The translations under genes and the position numbers were made by a program. From an uncultured Bacteroidales bacterium (lineage in GTDB: Bacteria; Bacteroidota; Bacteroidia; Bacteroidales; Bacteroidaceae), in contig CACYGK010000003.1 of the NCBI GenBank assembly GCA_902774005.1, positions 1-64,000 of the forward strand: a stretch of 64,000 nucleotides of DNA. Direction: 5' to 3'. The notes beneath the pieces were generated by a model. It made no database searches, was not told where the DNA came from, and worked only from the letters and a program-made list of their open reading frames with translations. This document shows, in pieces, positions 42,604-52,600 of the stretch; position 1 is the stretch's first letter, and every line of letters begins with the position of its first letter.

Positions 42604-44438
42604 CAGTTATATATAATATGTCGTCCTTGAATGCTCAGTGCCCGTTGTTTGGAGGCTTCTGAGAGTTCTCCACGTATGTATTGTTCCATCATAAGTGCAC
42701 CTATAGGTACACCGTATGTGGCGCCCCAACCTCCATTCTCAACATAGACTGCAATGGCAATCTTAGGATTGTTTCTGGGGGCAAATCCCATGAATACAGA
42801 GTGGTCGTGTCCGCGGTTCTGGGCCGTACCTGTCTTTCCGCACACCTCATACCAAGGATTGTTGGCACCACGACAAGTTCCACCTATGACTGCTCCGCGC
42901 ATACCGTTCACAACCATCTCGTAGTATCGCTTATCAACAGGAACTACATGTTTGTAAAGCAAGGAATCTGCCAATTTCCCTCCTTCGACATGTTTCACGA
43001 CGTGAGGTGTGATGTAATAGCCACGATTTGCTATCGTGGCTCCGAGATTTGCTATCTGTAGCGGAGTAAGTGTTACTTCGCCCTGTCCGATAGATATAGA
43101 TATGATATTGAGTGCTGACCAGTTCTGACGATACACCTTATCATAGAAATTGGCATTAGGTATCATGCCACGAGCCTCGCCCGGCATATCAATGCCCAGA
43201 CGATAACCGAATCCCATCGAAACCATGTAGTCTTTCCATGTAGTCATGGCTTGCTGTACCGTCGGATATTTCTTTCTGTTACCAAGCATATAGTACAGTC
43301 CCCAACAGAAATAACCGTTACACGAAGTGGCTATGGCAGGAATGAGTGGAATGGGTGAAGGATGACTGTGACAGCCTACTTTGAGACGACCGTAACGGAA
43401 ACCGTGGGCGCATGGATAAATAGTCTTGTCTGTGATTATACCTTCCTGAAGGAATGTGAGTCCCTGCGAGGTCTTGAAGGTGGAACCTGGTGGATAAGTA
43501 CCCGAGATAGCACGGTTAAGCATCGGCTTCATCGGGTCTTTGAACATCTCGGACATTCGTCTGCTACGCTCTTTCCCTTCCATGAGACGGGGGTCGTAGT
43601 TTGGAGCTGACACCATTGCGAGTACTTCACCGGTAGATGGCTCGATGGCAACGATGGCACCCATCTTTCCTTCCATGAGTCGTTCGCCAAGACGTTGCAG
43701 TTCCATGTCGATGCTCAGGGTGATGTTACGTCCAGGTACAGGTTTGCGGTCGTAGGCTCCGTTTTTGTAATGACCCTGTATTCGTCCGTGTGCATCACGC
43801 AACAACACCTGTACTCCTTTCACACCGCGAAGGTCGGTCTCGTAACTGCTTTCCACTCCCTGTTTACCGATATAATCGCCTGGATCGTAATATTCGTCAC
43901 GTTCAATATCTCGTGGTGAGACTTCTGCCACATCGCCTAAAAGATGTGCTGCATTGGGATAGGTATAGCGACGGACGTTTCGTTCGCGAAGGTAGAATCC
44001 CTTAAATCGGAACAGTTTCTCCTGGAATACGGAAAACTCGCGGCTACGTATCTGTCCCATGAATATCTGGTGAGTGTAGGAGGAGTATCCCGGATTCTTG
44101 TTGCGGTCCTTTATGTTGTTCATGCGTTGGATGAACTCATCCTTGGTAATGTCGAGCGTACTGCAGAAGTCGAGAGTATCGAGATTCTCAACCTCACGCA
44201 TGACGACCATAATGTCGTAGGCTGGTTGATTATATACGAGCAAATCGCCGTTGCGATCGTAAATTACACCGCGTGCAGGAAAGATTACATTGTTCAGAAA
44301 TGCGTTGGAATCGGCAAAAACCTTGTAGTCTTCACACATAAGTTGGAGATAGGCAAGGCGTATGCTGTAGGTGATGACAATGAGAAGGACAATGCCACCG
44401 ATTACGAATTTCCTATATTCATACTTTGGGTCGCTCAT
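42603..44438 (-). CDS. mrdA: Penicillin-binding protein 2
   Basis: A 611-residue class B transpeptidase anchored by one N-terminal helix (residues about 10-32). The catalytic motifs are YPPGSTFK (nucleophile Ser), SCN in ATSCNGYF and KTG in CGKTGTAQN. A dimerisation/pedestal domain precedes them. It cross-links peptidoglycan with RodA on the lateral wall. It overlaps mreD by ATGA. Confidence 0.97.
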   Translation of the reverse strand: MSDPKYEYRKFVIGGIVLLIVITYSIRLAYLQLMCEDYKVFADSNAFLNNVIFPARGVIYDRNGDLLVYNQPAYDIMVVMREVENLDTLDFCSTLDITKDEFIQRMNNIKDRNKNPGYSSYTHQIFMGQIRSREFSVFQEKLFRFKGFYLRERNVRRYTYPNAAHLLGDVAEVSPRDIERDEYYDPGDYIGKQGVESSYETDLRGVKGVQVLLRDAHGRIQGHYKNGAYDRKPVPGRNITLSIDMELQRLGERLMEGKMGAIVAIEPSTGEVLAMVSAPNYDPRLMEGKERSRRMSEMFKDPMKPMLNRAISGTYPPGSTFKTSQGLTFLQEGIITDKTIYPCAHGFRYGRLKVGCHSHPSPIPLIPAIATSCNGYFCWGLYYMLGNRKKYPTVQQAMTTWKDYMVSMGFGYRLGIDMPGEARGMIPNANFYDKVYRQNWSALNIISISIGQGEVTLTPLQIANLGATIANRGYYITPHVVKHVEGGKLADSLLYKHVVPVDKRYYEMVVNGMRGAVIGGTCRGANNPWYEVCGKTGTAQNRGHDHSVFMGFAPRNNPKIAIAVYVENGGWGATYGVPIGALMMEQYIRGELSEASKQRALSIQGRHIIYN

Positions 44439-44923
44439 TTGCGTTTACGTACGATTAGTTCGGCAAAGAGACATAGAAGAGCAGCGAAGATGGTGCTGCC
44501 TATGATTGAGAGGAGGGTCAGTTGCCAGTCGTGGAGCGACAGAGCATCAAGACCATAGAATATGGCATGAACCACAAACATAGACGAAAGACTGTAGATG
44601 AAATAGCGTGTGGCTCCCAAAGCAATTACGGTCGGATGGAACATGTCATCGGTATCTCGGGGTGTGAAAGGACTCATCAGGGAGTTTCGGAACATACCGA
44701 GAGCCGTGCAGGCTGCCGTTGCCATTCCTGCAGTGTTGCTGAACATATCGAAGAGTAGTCCGACGATGAATCCCCATAGAAGAAGTGCGATACGCGATGT
44801 CTTCTTAGGTAGGCATAGCAATACATATCCGACAAATATGGGAGTGACGTAACCAAAGAGATGTATCTGGTTAAGTATAAGAACTTGTAAGACAAGTACG
44901 ATTATGAGTCGGAGTAGTGACAT
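44435..44923 (-). CDS. mreD: Rod shape-determining protein MreD
   Basis: A 162-residue membrane protein with five hydrophobic segments. MreD is poorly conserved; identity rests on topology, LLLWGFIVGLLFDMFSNTAGMATAA near residue 48 and position between mreC and mrdA. It is part of the elongasome. Confidence 0.92.
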   Translation of the reverse strand: MSLLRLIIVLVLQVLILNQIHLFGYVTPIFVGYVLLCLPKKTSRIALLLWGFIVGLLFDMFSNTAGMATAACTALGMFRNSLMSPFTPRDTDDMFHPTVIALGATRYFIYSLSSMFVVHAIFYGLDALSLHDWQLTLLSIIGSTIFAALLCLFAELIVRKRK

Positions 44924-44934
44924 TTTTATTATGA

Positions 44935-45783
44935 TTATTCCTCGCCTTGTTCCGCAGTCTGTGCCTCATCTTCAAGTGAGCGGCGTTCCGGATTGCTGTA
45001 GTTTGTTATGATACTTACGTCTCGGAGAGTTTCGAAATTTGTGAAAATATTTACTTTCAGGCTATAGGACATTCCGTCTTCAGAATCCCCTATATTACTT
45101 ACTTTGCCGATAGGTACTCCAGGAGGGAAGATATCGCTGTAACCGTTGGTCTCGACAATGTCGCCGGATTTTACTTTGGCATGCCGAGGAACACCGACGG
45201 CATAGGTTGACCTGCTATCTCCGCGTTTCCATTCGAGGGTGCCGAAGTAATCGGATTGTTTTAATCGGCAACTGATGCGACAATTGACATTGAGCAACGG
45301 CATCACTATGGAATAATGTGCACTGGTGAGATAGACTACACCCACCACACCTCGGCTACTTACAACGGCCATTTCGGGTTCGATCCCATCTGCAGAACCC
45401 TTGTTTATGGTTATCAGATTAGTTGCTTTATGAAGTGTGGAATTGACCACTTGTGCCATAACGACCTGATAGTCAGTTAGGATGCCGTCTAACTTTACTG
45501 AATCGGCATTGGCTGCATGGAGGTGATTGCGAAGAGCTACGTTTTCCATTCTCAGCTTCTCGTTTTCTGCCTCAAGGTCGCGGTTGACCGATGCAAGATG
45601 GAAATAAGAAGTCACACTGCTAATAGTAGTGTATGCATAGCCGACAATACTATTAGCAGTTGTGAAGTAAACACTTTTCTGATAGCCGTTTGAACTGAAA
45701 AGTCCGATGAGGCTTGTAACTTCCAACAAAAGGAAGACGAACCAGTGTTTGTAGCTGAGAAGAAAATCTATTAGTTCGCGCAC
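44935..45783 (-). CDS. mreC: Rod shape-determining protein MreC
   Basis: A 282-residue protein with one N-terminal helix, a coiled coil (residues about 65-90: LEAENEKLRMENVALRNHL) and the periplasmic beta-domains with AVVSSRGVVGVVY and GDIVETNGYSDIFPPGVPIG. It scaffolds PBP2 and RodA. It starts 1 bp after mreB stops. Confidence 0.95.
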   Translation of the reverse strand: MRELIDFLLSYKHWFVFLLLEVTSLIGLFSSNGYQKSVYFTTANSIVGYAYTTISSVTSYFHLASVNRDLEAENEKLRMENVALRNHLHAANADSVKLDGILTDYQVVMAQVVNSTLHKATNLITINKGSADGIEPEMAVVSSRGVVGVVYLTSAHYSIVMPLLNVNCRISCRLKQSDYFGTLEWKRGDSRSTYAVGVPRHAKVKSGDIVETNGYSDIFPPGVPIGKVSNIGDSEDGMSYSLKVNIFTNFETLRDVSIITNYSNPERRSLEDEAQTAEQGEE

Positions 45784-45784
45784 A

Positions 45785-46807
45785 TTATCTCATTAAGAAC
45801 TGATAGTTATGTACGTTTTTAAGTGCGATGGCTGTACCCTTCGCTACGGAGTGTAGCGGGTCTTCATCGACGTGGAACTGTATATTAATCTTACTTGTCA
45901 GACGTTTGTCGAGTCCGCGGAGCAATGCACCGCCACCTGTAAGCCATATACCATTCTTTACGATGTCGGCATAGAGTTCTGGCGGAGTGTTTTCGAGTGC
46001 CTGCAATACAGCGGCTTCAATCTTAGTAAGACTCTTGTCAATACACTGTGCCACTTCCTGATAACCTATGCTGATTTCCATTGGAAGTGCTGTGACACGG
46101 TTAGGTCCGTGAACGACATACTCTGGCGGAGCATCGTTGCCAAGTTCAACCAGAGCTGAACCTACATTAATCTTAATACGCTCTGCCATACGTTCGCTGA
46201 CCTTTACATTGTGCTGACGGCTCATGTATTCCTGAATGTCGTATGTGAAATCGTCACCTGCCAGACGGATAGAGCTGTTATACACGATACCTCCGAGCGA
46301 AATGATAGCAATCTCTGTTGAACCGCCACCAATATCGACAACCATGTTGCCCTCTGGAGCCTCGACGTCGATGCCACAACCGATGGCAGCAGCCATTGGT
46401 TCGTAGATAAGGAATACGTCACGTCCTCCTGAATGCTCTGCACTGTCACGGACGGCACGCAATTCCACTTCGGTCGAACCGGATGGTACACCTATCACCA
46501 TGCGCAGAGATGGGGTGAAGAGATGACGACCGCTATTTGCCATCTTTATCAGACCTCTCATCATCAGTTCACACGCATTGAAATCGGCAATGACACCATC
46601 GCGAAGTGGACGACAAGTACGAATATTATCATGCGTCTTCTCGTACATCATCTTGGCTTTGGTGCCTACGGCAATCATCTTATTGCTATTTTTATCCATA
46701 GCCACAACCGATGGTTCGTCAACCACAATCCTACCATTGCTGGTAATTATAGTGTTGGCGGTGCCAAGGTCCATGGCGATGTCTTGAGTCAAAGAAAAGA
46801 ATCCCAT
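45785..46807 (-). CDS. mreB: Actin-like cell shape protein MreB
   Basis: A 340-residue actin homologue forming membrane-bound filaments that orient wall synthesis. It has AMDLGTANTI (phosphate 1), VVDIGGGSTEIAII (phosphate 2) and GIWLTGGGALLRGLD (adenosine motif). Length and order mreB-mreC-mreD are typical. It lies 10 bp after the purH fragment. Confidence 0.98.
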   Translation of the reverse strand: MGFFSLTQDIAMDLGTANTIITSNGRIVVDEPSVVAMDKNSNKMIAVGTKAKMMYEKTHDNIRTCRPLRDGVIADFNACELMMRGLIKMANSGRHLFTPSLRMVIGVPSGSTEVELRAVRDSAEHSGGRDVFLIYEPMAAAIGCGIDVEAPEGNMVVDIGGGSTEIAIISLGGIVYNSSIRLAGDDFTYDIQEYMSRQHNVKVSERMAERIKINVGSALVELGNDAPPEYVVHGPNRVTALPMEISIGYQEVAQCIDKSLTKIEAAVLQALENTPPELYADIVKNGIWLTGGGALLRGLDKRLTSKINIQFHVDEDPLHSVAKGTAIALKNVHNYQFLMR

Positions 46808-46817
46808 ATTCTGCTTT

Positions 46818-47411
46818 TTATCTTAAGAAATACTGGTGGATGGCTGTGTCGTAGTGGCTGCTCACACCGAATGCTCTCTCTGCAAAAGTCTTGCGCTGTG
46901 CCTTTGTCGTAGTGGCACCCTGTGCCTTGACTATCTCGGTAAGCATGCCATATTCAGCCTTGCTGGGTACGATGACTACATCGTTGAAATTCTTTGCAGC
47001 AGCACGGATAAGGCTTATGCCACCTATATCTATCTTCTCAATGATAGTTGGTTCGTCATCTGTGCTTGCCACAGTCTCCTCAAACGGATAGAGGTCGACA
47101 ACGACAAGGTCGATTTCGGGAATAGCGTACTTTGCCATCTCTTGCTGGTCACTTTCCAGTTCGCGACGTCCGAGAATACCCCCGAAAACTTTCGGATGAA
47201 GAGTCTTTACTCTGCCACCCAGAATGGATGGGTAAGTAGTGAGATCCTCAACTTTTTCACATTTGTATCCTAAACTTTCAATAAAACTCTGTGTGCCTCC
47301 GGTTGAGAGGAATTTCACACCTTCTGCATTCAGTGCTGCAAGCAGGTCGTCAAGTCCGTCCTTGTGATACACTGAAATAAGAGCTGTCTTAATCTTTTTA
47401 CTGTCTGTCAT
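46818..47411 (-). CDS. purH: Stand-alone IMP cyclohydrolase (N-terminal half of PurH)
   Basis: A 197-residue protein covering only the MGS-like IMP cyclohydrolase domain: ALISVYHKDGL, GVKFLSTGGTQSFIE, GGRVKTLHPKVFGGIL, DIGGISLIRAAAKN. It closes FAICAR to IMP. Normal PurH is about 510 residues, with an AICAR transformylase half after residue about 200; here a clean stop follows DTAIHQYFLR and mreB begins 10 bp later, so that half is gone from this locus. The transformylase must be supplied by another gene. It heads the mre operon, as full-length purH does in relatives. Confidence 0.9.
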   Translation of the reverse strand: MTDSKKIKTALISVYHKDGLDDLLAALNAEGVKFLSTGGTQSFIESLGYKCEKVEDLTTYPSILGGRVKTLHPKVFGGILGRRELESDQQEMAKYAIPEIDLVVVDLYPFEETVASTDDEPTIIEKIDIGGISLIRAAAKNFNDVVIVPSKAEYGMLTEIVKAQGATTTKAQRKTFAERAFGVSSHYDTAIHQYFLR

Positions 47412-47450
47412 AATATTGCAATTATATCATAAATAACTATTTTTACGGCA

Positions 47451-47458
47451 CAAAATTA
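47451..47458 (-). promoter_or_regulatory. -7 promoter element for the purH-mre operon
   Basis: Minus-strand TAATTTTG, giving a leader of about 30 nt to the ATG at 47411. Confidence 0.6.
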
Positions 47459-47481
47459 CAACATTTTAATCATAAAAATAC

Positions 47482-47489
47482 TACATTTG
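47482..47489 (+). promoter_or_regulatory. -7 promoter element for the nitroreductase gene
   Basis: TACATTTG, 24 bp upstream of the ATG at 47514. It rules out a longer frame from 47487. Confidence 0.68.
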
Positions 47490-47513
47490 CACAAATTTAT
47501 TTTTGTAAACATC

Positions 47514-48029
47514 ATGAAAGACTTCCGCACCCTATGTACAGAACGGTTTTCGGCACGTAAATTCACCGATGAAATCGTAAAAAATGAAGATTTGAGTTAT
47601 ATCCTCGAATGTGTCCGTCTGGCTCCGTCGGCTGTGAATCATCAACCTTGGCGCTTCCTAGTTGTAAAAAGTAAAGAGAATCTCGAAAAACTGCATCAAT
47701 GCTACGACCGCGACTGGTTCCGCACAGCACCGCTTTGCATCATAGCTTTGAAGAACATTGATGAGGCTTGGGTCAGACCATGCGATCAGAAACCACATGG
47801 CGACATAGACCTTGCAATTGCCATCGAGCACCTTTGTCTTGCAGCTTATGAACGTGGATTGGGCAGTTGCTGGATTTGCAACTACGACGCTGCTAAGTTT
47901 GCACAGCTTTTTCCACAGCCAGCTGGTACAGAGGCTGTAGCCTTAATACCGATAGGACATATATCTCCCGACTGTCCGAGAAGGGAAAAGGCACGTAAGC
48001 CGATGGACGAAATAGTCGAGACTATCTGA
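47514..48029 (+). CDS. Nitroreductase family flavoprotein
   Basis: A 171-residue FMN-dependent oxidoreductase. The opening FRTLCTERFSARKFTDE with its Arg-Ser/Ala-Arg FMN-phosphate site, VRLAPSAVNHQPWRFLVV and AIEHLCLAAYERGLGSCWI are family marks. It reduces quinones or nitro compounds with NAD(P)H; the natural substrate is unknown. It converges on the transporter gene, overlapping its last 8 bp. Confidence 0.9.
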   Translation: MKDFRTLCTERFSARKFTDEIVKNEDLSYILECVRLAPSAVNHQPWRFLVVKSKENLEKLHQCYDRDWFRTAPLCIIALKNIDEAWVRPCDQKPHGDIDLAIAIEHLCLAAYERGLGSCWICNYDAAKFAQLFPQPAGTEAVALIPIGHISPDCPRREKARKPMDEIVETI

Positions 48030-49383
48030 GAATCTGATCAATGAAAACTATCGCTATGGCTATAGGTATAGCATAGCGCAGTGAGAAGATGAGCAACCGG
48101 AAATACGGAGTTCGCAAATCGCCGTGGTTGCTTATCTCGTTGCGATATAGTTCGCGGTCAAGTCGCCATCCGGCAAAAATACTGATAAACATGACTCCGA
48201 TGGGCAAAAGTATCATACCTGCCAGATCATCGAACATCGAGAATATGTTCCTGCCGATAATTTTTATTCCGGAAAGCGGACCGAACGACAACGAACATAA
48301 AGCTCCCAGCAGCAATACAGTCACTGTCACAATCGTTGCTCCGCGATGACGGGTCATGTTATATTCTTCACTGACGTATGCCGTCGCCACCTCATGCAGT
48401 GATATGGCACTTGTCATAGCTGCTACGAACAGCAGGAAATAGAACATGGTGGAGAACAGTACCGACATCATACTGCCTTCACCAAGTGACTGCTGGAATA
48501 CATTTGGCAGGGATATGAAGGTCAGACTGGCTCCCACTCCCACCTCGTTGGGGTTCATGCCGATATTGAATACTGACGGGAAGATGATAAAACCGGCAAG
48601 AATAGCTATCATTGTGTCGATGACACAAACGTGAACCGCAGTCTTTGCCAGTGGTGTCGATTTTTCAAAGTAGCTTGCATAAGTGCACAGACATCCCATT
48701 CCGATGCTGAGGGAATAGAAGGCCTGCCCCATCGCTTCTATTATCACCTTGCTGTTGACCTTCGACCAGTCGGGACGTAAAAGGAACTCCACTCCTGCCG
48801 AGGCACCTGGGAGCATGACCGAACTGACTGCCAGAAATACGACGATGATGAAAAGTGTGGGCATCAGAATCTTCGAATATCTTTCGATACCCGACTGCAC
48901 ACCACGGGTGATGACAAAATGGGTAAGCAGTACAAACAGCACGAACCACAGGAGCGGCCAGCACGGATTGCTGACAAACTGGTTGAATATATTACTGAAT
49001 TCAGTTGATTTCACCCCGTTGAAAGCATTCGTAGCCGAAAGGAAGGTATAGTGCATAGTCCATCCACCCACGACTACATAATAACATAGGATAAACCAAC
49101 CCGTGAACACACCCATTCTGCCAATCCATCGCCATCCTTTGCCTTTCGACAGTATGCGATAGGCACCGGCTGTATTCGTGTGGGTGTAACGACCGATCAG
49201 GAATTCGCTTATCATAACCGGCAAGCCCAGCAGGATAATACACATTATATATATAATGATGAAAGCAGCTCCTCCGTTCTGTCCGGTTTCGATAGGAAAA
49301 CGCCAGATGTTTCCAAGTCCTACGGCAGAACCTGCTGCTGCAAGAATGGCTCCAAGACGTGTACCAAATTTTTCGCGTTTCAT
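48022..49383 (-). CDS. Sodium-dependent transporter of the NSS/SNF family
   Basis: A 453-residue membrane protein with about eleven to twelve helices. GTRLGAILAAAGSAVGLGNIWRFP in helix 1 is the sodium and substrate site of neurotransmitter:sodium symporters; YSLSIGMGCLCTYASYF in helix 6 also fits. Bacterial members mostly import amino acids. The ATG at 49383 is chosen over a TTG at 49398. It is the last gene of the LptF/G-ribBA-aspC run. Confidence 0.93.
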   Translation of the reverse strand: MKREKFGTRLGAILAAAGSAVGLGNIWRFPIETGQNGGAAFIIIYIMCIILLGLPVMISEFLIGRYTHTNTAGAYRILSKGKGWRWIGRMGVFTGWFILCYYVVVGGWTMHYTFLSATNAFNGVKSTEFSNIFNQFVSNPCWPLLWFVLFVLLTHFVITRGVQSGIERYSKILMPTLFIIVVFLAVSSVMLPGASAGVEFLLRPDWSKVNSKVIIEAMGQAFYSLSIGMGCLCTYASYFEKSTPLAKTAVHVCVIDTMIAILAGFIIFPSVFNIGMNPNEVGVGASLTFISLPNVFQQSLGEGSMMSVLFSTMFYFLLFVAAMTSAISLHEVATAYVSEEYNMTRHRGATIVTVTVLLLGALCSLSFGPLSGIKIIGRNIFSMFDDLAGMILLPIGVMFISIFAGWRLDRELYRNEISNHGDLRTPYFRLLIFSLRYAIPIAIAIVFIDQILR

Positions 49384-49395
49384 AATCGGTCTATT

Positions 49396-49430
49396 CAATT
49401 GTCAATTATCAATTGTCAATTATCAATTGC
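49396..49430. repeat. 7-bp tandem array at the end of a nitroreductase gene
   Basis: Five units: CAATTGT, CAATTAT, CAATTGT, CAATTAT, CAATTGC. It encodes the last residues and the TGA stop of the nitroreductase at 49416-50162 and runs on into the gap before the transporter. Confidence 0.88.
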
Positions 49431-50162
49431 CAAAAATCCCTGTCGGCGCAGAGTCTCAATCATACCCTGCGACATAGCTTCGTTGTCGCGTCGTGTATAG
49501 CGGCAATCGGTAAATACCTGTGCCAGGTTCTTCTTTCCGTTTATCTCCACAAACTGTCTGTTTTCCGGCAGCGACTCCTTATATTCGTATGTCCTCCGTA
49601 TTGCCTCATCTGTGATGGTACGATAAGTCTCTTCCTGAATGATGTCAGCAATATCGAGCCGGTCGGGCTGTGCCGGGTCTTCATCAGGATAGCCTACCGT
49701 GATGGTAGCTACGGGGAATGTGAGACGAGGCAGTTTCAGTGTGTCTATGATGCCTTGCGGGTTGTAAACCGTCGTCCCCAGAAAGCATGTCCCCAGTCCG
49801 GCTTCCTCGGCCAGTGTGCAGAAGTTCTGACAGAAGAGCAGGGTGTCGGTCATAGCATTCGTAAACGACAGGAAGTTGTCGTAACCGGCATCTGCATCCG
49901 ACAGTTCACACCAGCGGGTGAAACGGTTGAAGTCTGCCACGAAAGTAAGTACCACGGGTGCTCCCATCACCATCGGCTGGTTGAAATGGAGCGGTGCAAG
50001 TGCCCGCTTCATCTCCTCATCCCTTGTTTCAACTACGCTGTAAAGTTGCATGTTACCCATCGTCGCAGCACGACTGGCTGTAGCAAGCAGGCTGTGGATG
50101 AGGGTTTTGTCCACATCCACAGCTTTGTATTTTCTGATTGTCTTACGTTCTTTTATCGTCAT
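49416..50162 (-). CDS. NfrA-type nitroreductase / NADPH-dependent oxidoreductase
   Basis: A 248-residue flavoprotein of the larger nitroreductase subgroup. KERKTIRKYKAVDVDKTLI starts the FMN site, then ATSRAATMGNMQLYSVV, LAEEAGLGTCFLGTTVYNPQ and ATITVGYPDEDPAQPDRL follow family order. It reduces nitro groups or flavins with NAD(P)H. It is 4 bp after aspC. The last codons come from a heptamer array, so the C-terminus may have been reset by it. Confidence 0.9.
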   Translation of the reverse strand: MTIKERKTIRKYKAVDVDKTLIHSLLATASRAATMGNMQLYSVVETRDEEMKRALAPLHFNQPMVMGAPVVLTFVADFNRFTRWCELSDADAGYDNFLSFTNAMTDTLLFCQNFCTLAEEAGLGTCFLGTTVYNPQGIIDTLKLPRLTFPVATITVGYPDEDPAQPDRLDIADIIQEETYRTITDEAIRRTYEYKESLPENRQFVEINGKKNLAQVFTDCRYTRRDNEAMSQGMIETLRRQGFLAIDN

Positions 50163-50166
50163 AAGG

Positions 50167-51360
50167 TTACTTCAGTTTGCCGAGTGCTTCCTTAATGCGT
50201 TTCATCGCCTCTATGATGTTCTCGTCACTTGTGGCATAGCTCATGCGGAAACACTCAGGACTGCCGAATGCATCACCTCCAACGGTAGCAACATGACCTA
50301 CCTCGAGCAGATACATGGCAAGGTCGGTAGAGTTGTTTATCGTGCGTCCCTCAGCACTCTTGCCGAAGAAACTTGAGCACTTGGGGAAGAGGTAGAAAGC
50401 ACCCTGTGGGTTGTTCACCTCCAGACCCGGTATTTCCTTTGCCAGACGGACGATGAGGTTCTTTCTGCGTTCAAAAGCCTGACGCATATCCTCTACACAC
50501 TGCTGGTCACCGGCGAATGCTGCTTCTGCAGCCTTCTGTGATACGGAACACGGACCGCTTGTATACTGTCCCTGCAGTTTGTTACATCCCTTCACTACCC
50601 ATTCCGGAGCAGCGATAAATCCAATACGCCAACCAGTCATGGCGTATGCCTTACTAACACCGTTGATGACAACCACACGTTCCTTGATGTCGTCGAAACT
50701 TGCCATCGAAGCGTGCGCACCTACATAGTTGATATGCTCGTAAATCTCGTCAGCAATCACGATGACACGTTCGTGGCGCAGAAGTACGTTCTTCAGAGCC
50801 TCCAGTTCTTTCTTGCTGTATACCGAACCCGTAGGGTTGCTTGGAGAGCAGAGGATGAGGGCACGTGTCTTCGGAGTGATGGCAGCCTCGAGTTGTTCAG
50901 GAGTAATCTTGAAGTCCTGCTCGATAGGAGCATCGATAAATACAGGAGTACCTTCTGCAAGCAGTACCATCTGCGGATAGCTTACCCAGTAAGGAGTTGG
51001 GATAATCACTTCGTCACCAGCATTGATGATAGCCATGATGGTGTTGCAGACCGACTGCTTCGCACCGTTCGAACAGAGAATCTGTGAAGGCTTATAGTCC
51101 AATCCGTTCTCATTCTTCAGTTTTGCTACTATAGCGTTCTTCAGTTCGGGATATCCCGGTACCGGACTGTAACGGCTCCAGTTGTCCTCAACAGCCTTAA
51201 TAGCTGCTGCCTTGATGTGGTCGGGAGTGTTGAAGTCTGGTTCACCAACCGACATGTTGATTATGTCGATGCCTTGAGCTTTCAGTTCTGAGCTCTTCTG
51301 ACTCATCGCAAGTGTAGCACTTGGCGAGAGACGATTCAAACGATCTGATAATGTGTTCAT
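50167..51360 (-). CDS. aspC: PLP-dependent aspartate/aromatic aminotransferase
   Basis: A 397-residue class I aminotransferase. INMSVGEPDFNTPDHIKAAA, CSPSNPTGSVYSKKELEAL and the PLP-binding lysine in VSKAYAMTGWRIGF are the type I-gamma pattern. It probably makes aspartate from oxaloacetate and glutamate; substrate range could be wider. It is co-directional with ribBA (26 bp gap) and the nitroreductase (4 bp gap). Confidence 0.93.
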   Translation of the reverse strand: MNTLSDRLNRLSPSATLAMSQKSSELKAQGIDIINMSVGEPDFNTPDHIKAAAIKAVEDNWSRYSPVPGYPELKNAIVAKLKNENGLDYKPSQILCSNGAKQSVCNTIMAIINAGDEVIIPTPYWVSYPQMVLLAEGTPVFIDAPIEQDFKITPEQLEAAITPKTRALILCSPSNPTGSVYSKKELEALKNVLLRHERVIVIADEIYEHINYVGAHASMASFDDIKERVVVINGVSKAYAMTGWRIGFIAAPEWVVKGCNKLQGQYTSGPCSVSQKAAEAAFAGDQQCVEDMRQAFERRKNLIVRLAKEIPGLEVNNPQGAFYLFPKCSSFFGKSAEGRTINNSTDLAMYLLEVGHVATVGGDAFGSPECFRMSYATSDENIIEAMKRIKEALGKLK

Positions 51361-51386
51361 TTTCTTTTATGTTTTTGAGTTATGAA

Positions 51387-52586
51387 TTATAGTTTCAAAG
51401 TGTGTCCCATACGTTCCTTCTTCGTACGCAGATAACGTTCGTTGTAAGGATTGGGAGTGGTTTCGATTGGCACATTCTCCACAATAGTCAGCCCATAGCC
51501 TTCCAGTCCCACACGTTTCGTCGGGTTGTTGGTCAGCAGGCGGATTTTCGATATTCCAAGTTCTCTCAATATCTGTGCTCCGACACCATAGTCTCGCAGG
51601 TCGGGGTCGAATCCGAGGTGGATATTGGCATCAACCGTGTCGTCACCCTGTTCCTGCAACTTATAAGCAGCAATTTTATTCATCAGTCCTATTCCACGTC
51701 CTTCCTGTATCAAATAGACCACGGCACCCTTTCCTTCCTTCTCGATGAGCTCCATCGACTTGTGCAACTGTTCTCCGCAGTCGCAGCGACGACTGGCAAA
51801 AATATCGCCAGTGGCACAACTCGAATGCATGCGCACCAGTACAGGCTCGTCCTTCTTCCATTCTCCCTTGATGAGAGCCACATGTTCCAGTCCGTTGCTC
51901 TTCTGACGGAACGGAATAATCCTGAAGTGTCCGTAAGCAGTCGGCATATCTGCTTCCACACCTTTCTCCACGAGACTTTCGCGTTGCAGACGGTAAGCTA
52001 TCAGGTCTTTTATCTGGATAAGTTTCAGGTTGAACTGCTTCGCCTTCTCTTCCAACTGTGGCAGACGTGCCATCGTGCCGTCTTCGTTCAGTATCTCGAT
52101 GAGGGCAGCAGCAGGACGCAAACCTGCCAGACGTGCCAGGTCTATGGCTGCTTCGGTATGTCCGCTACGACGCAGCACTCCACCTTCCTGGGCATATAAA
52201 GGATTGATATGTCCCGGACGACCGAAGTCTGCAGGACGGGCTTCCGGATTGGCAAGCCACTGGATGGTGGCAGCACGGTCGTGGGCACTCACACCTGTGG
52301 TGCATCCCTCCAACTTATCTACTGTCACGGTGAATGGCGTACCCAGTACCGAGGTGTTGTCCTCTACCTGATGGGGCAGTTCCAGTTCCTTGGCACGCTG
52401 CATGGTGATGGGAGCACAGAGTACTCCGCGTCCTTCGCGTAGCATGAAGTTCACCTTTTCCGGTGTTATCAGTTCGGCAGGAGTGATGAAGTCACCCTCG
52501 TTCTCCCTGTCTTCATCATCTACTACAATCACCATCTTCCCTTGACGGAAGTCATTGATTGCTTCTTCTATTGTACTGAATTTCAT
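51387..52586 (-). CDS. ribBA: Bifunctional DHBP synthase / GTP cyclohydrolase II
   Basis: A 399-residue two-domain riboflavin enzyme. Residues 1-200 are DHBP synthase with [14 protein letters not shown] and [10 protein letters not shown]. Residues 205-399 are GTP cyclohydrolase II with the zinc cysteines in [20 protein letters not shown] and [12 protein letters not shown]. It feeds both branches of riboflavin synthesis. No FMN riboswitch fits in the 29-bp gap upstream, which is a heptamer-bearing spacer after the permease gene. Confidence 0.97.
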   Translation of the reverse strand: MKFSTIEEAINDFRQGKMVIVVDDEDRENEGDFITPAELITPEKVNFMLREGRGVLCAPITMQRAKELELPHQVEDNTSVLGTPFTVTVDKLEGCTTGVSAHDRAATIQWLANPEARPADFGRPGHINPLYAQEGGVLRRSGHTEAAIDLARLAGLRPAAALIEILNEDGTMARLPQLEEKAKQFNLKLIQIKDLIAYRLQRESLVEKGVEADMPTAYGHFRIIPFRQKSNGLEHVALIKGEWKKDEPVLVRMHSSCATGDIFASRRCDCGEQLHKSMELIEKEGKGAVVYLIQEGRGIGLMNKIAAYKLQEQGDDTVDANIHLGFDPDLRDYGVGAQILRELGISKIRLLTNNPTKRVGLEGYGLTIVENVPIETTPNPYNERYLRTKKERMGHTLKL

Positions 52587-52600
52587 ATGTCAATTTTTAC

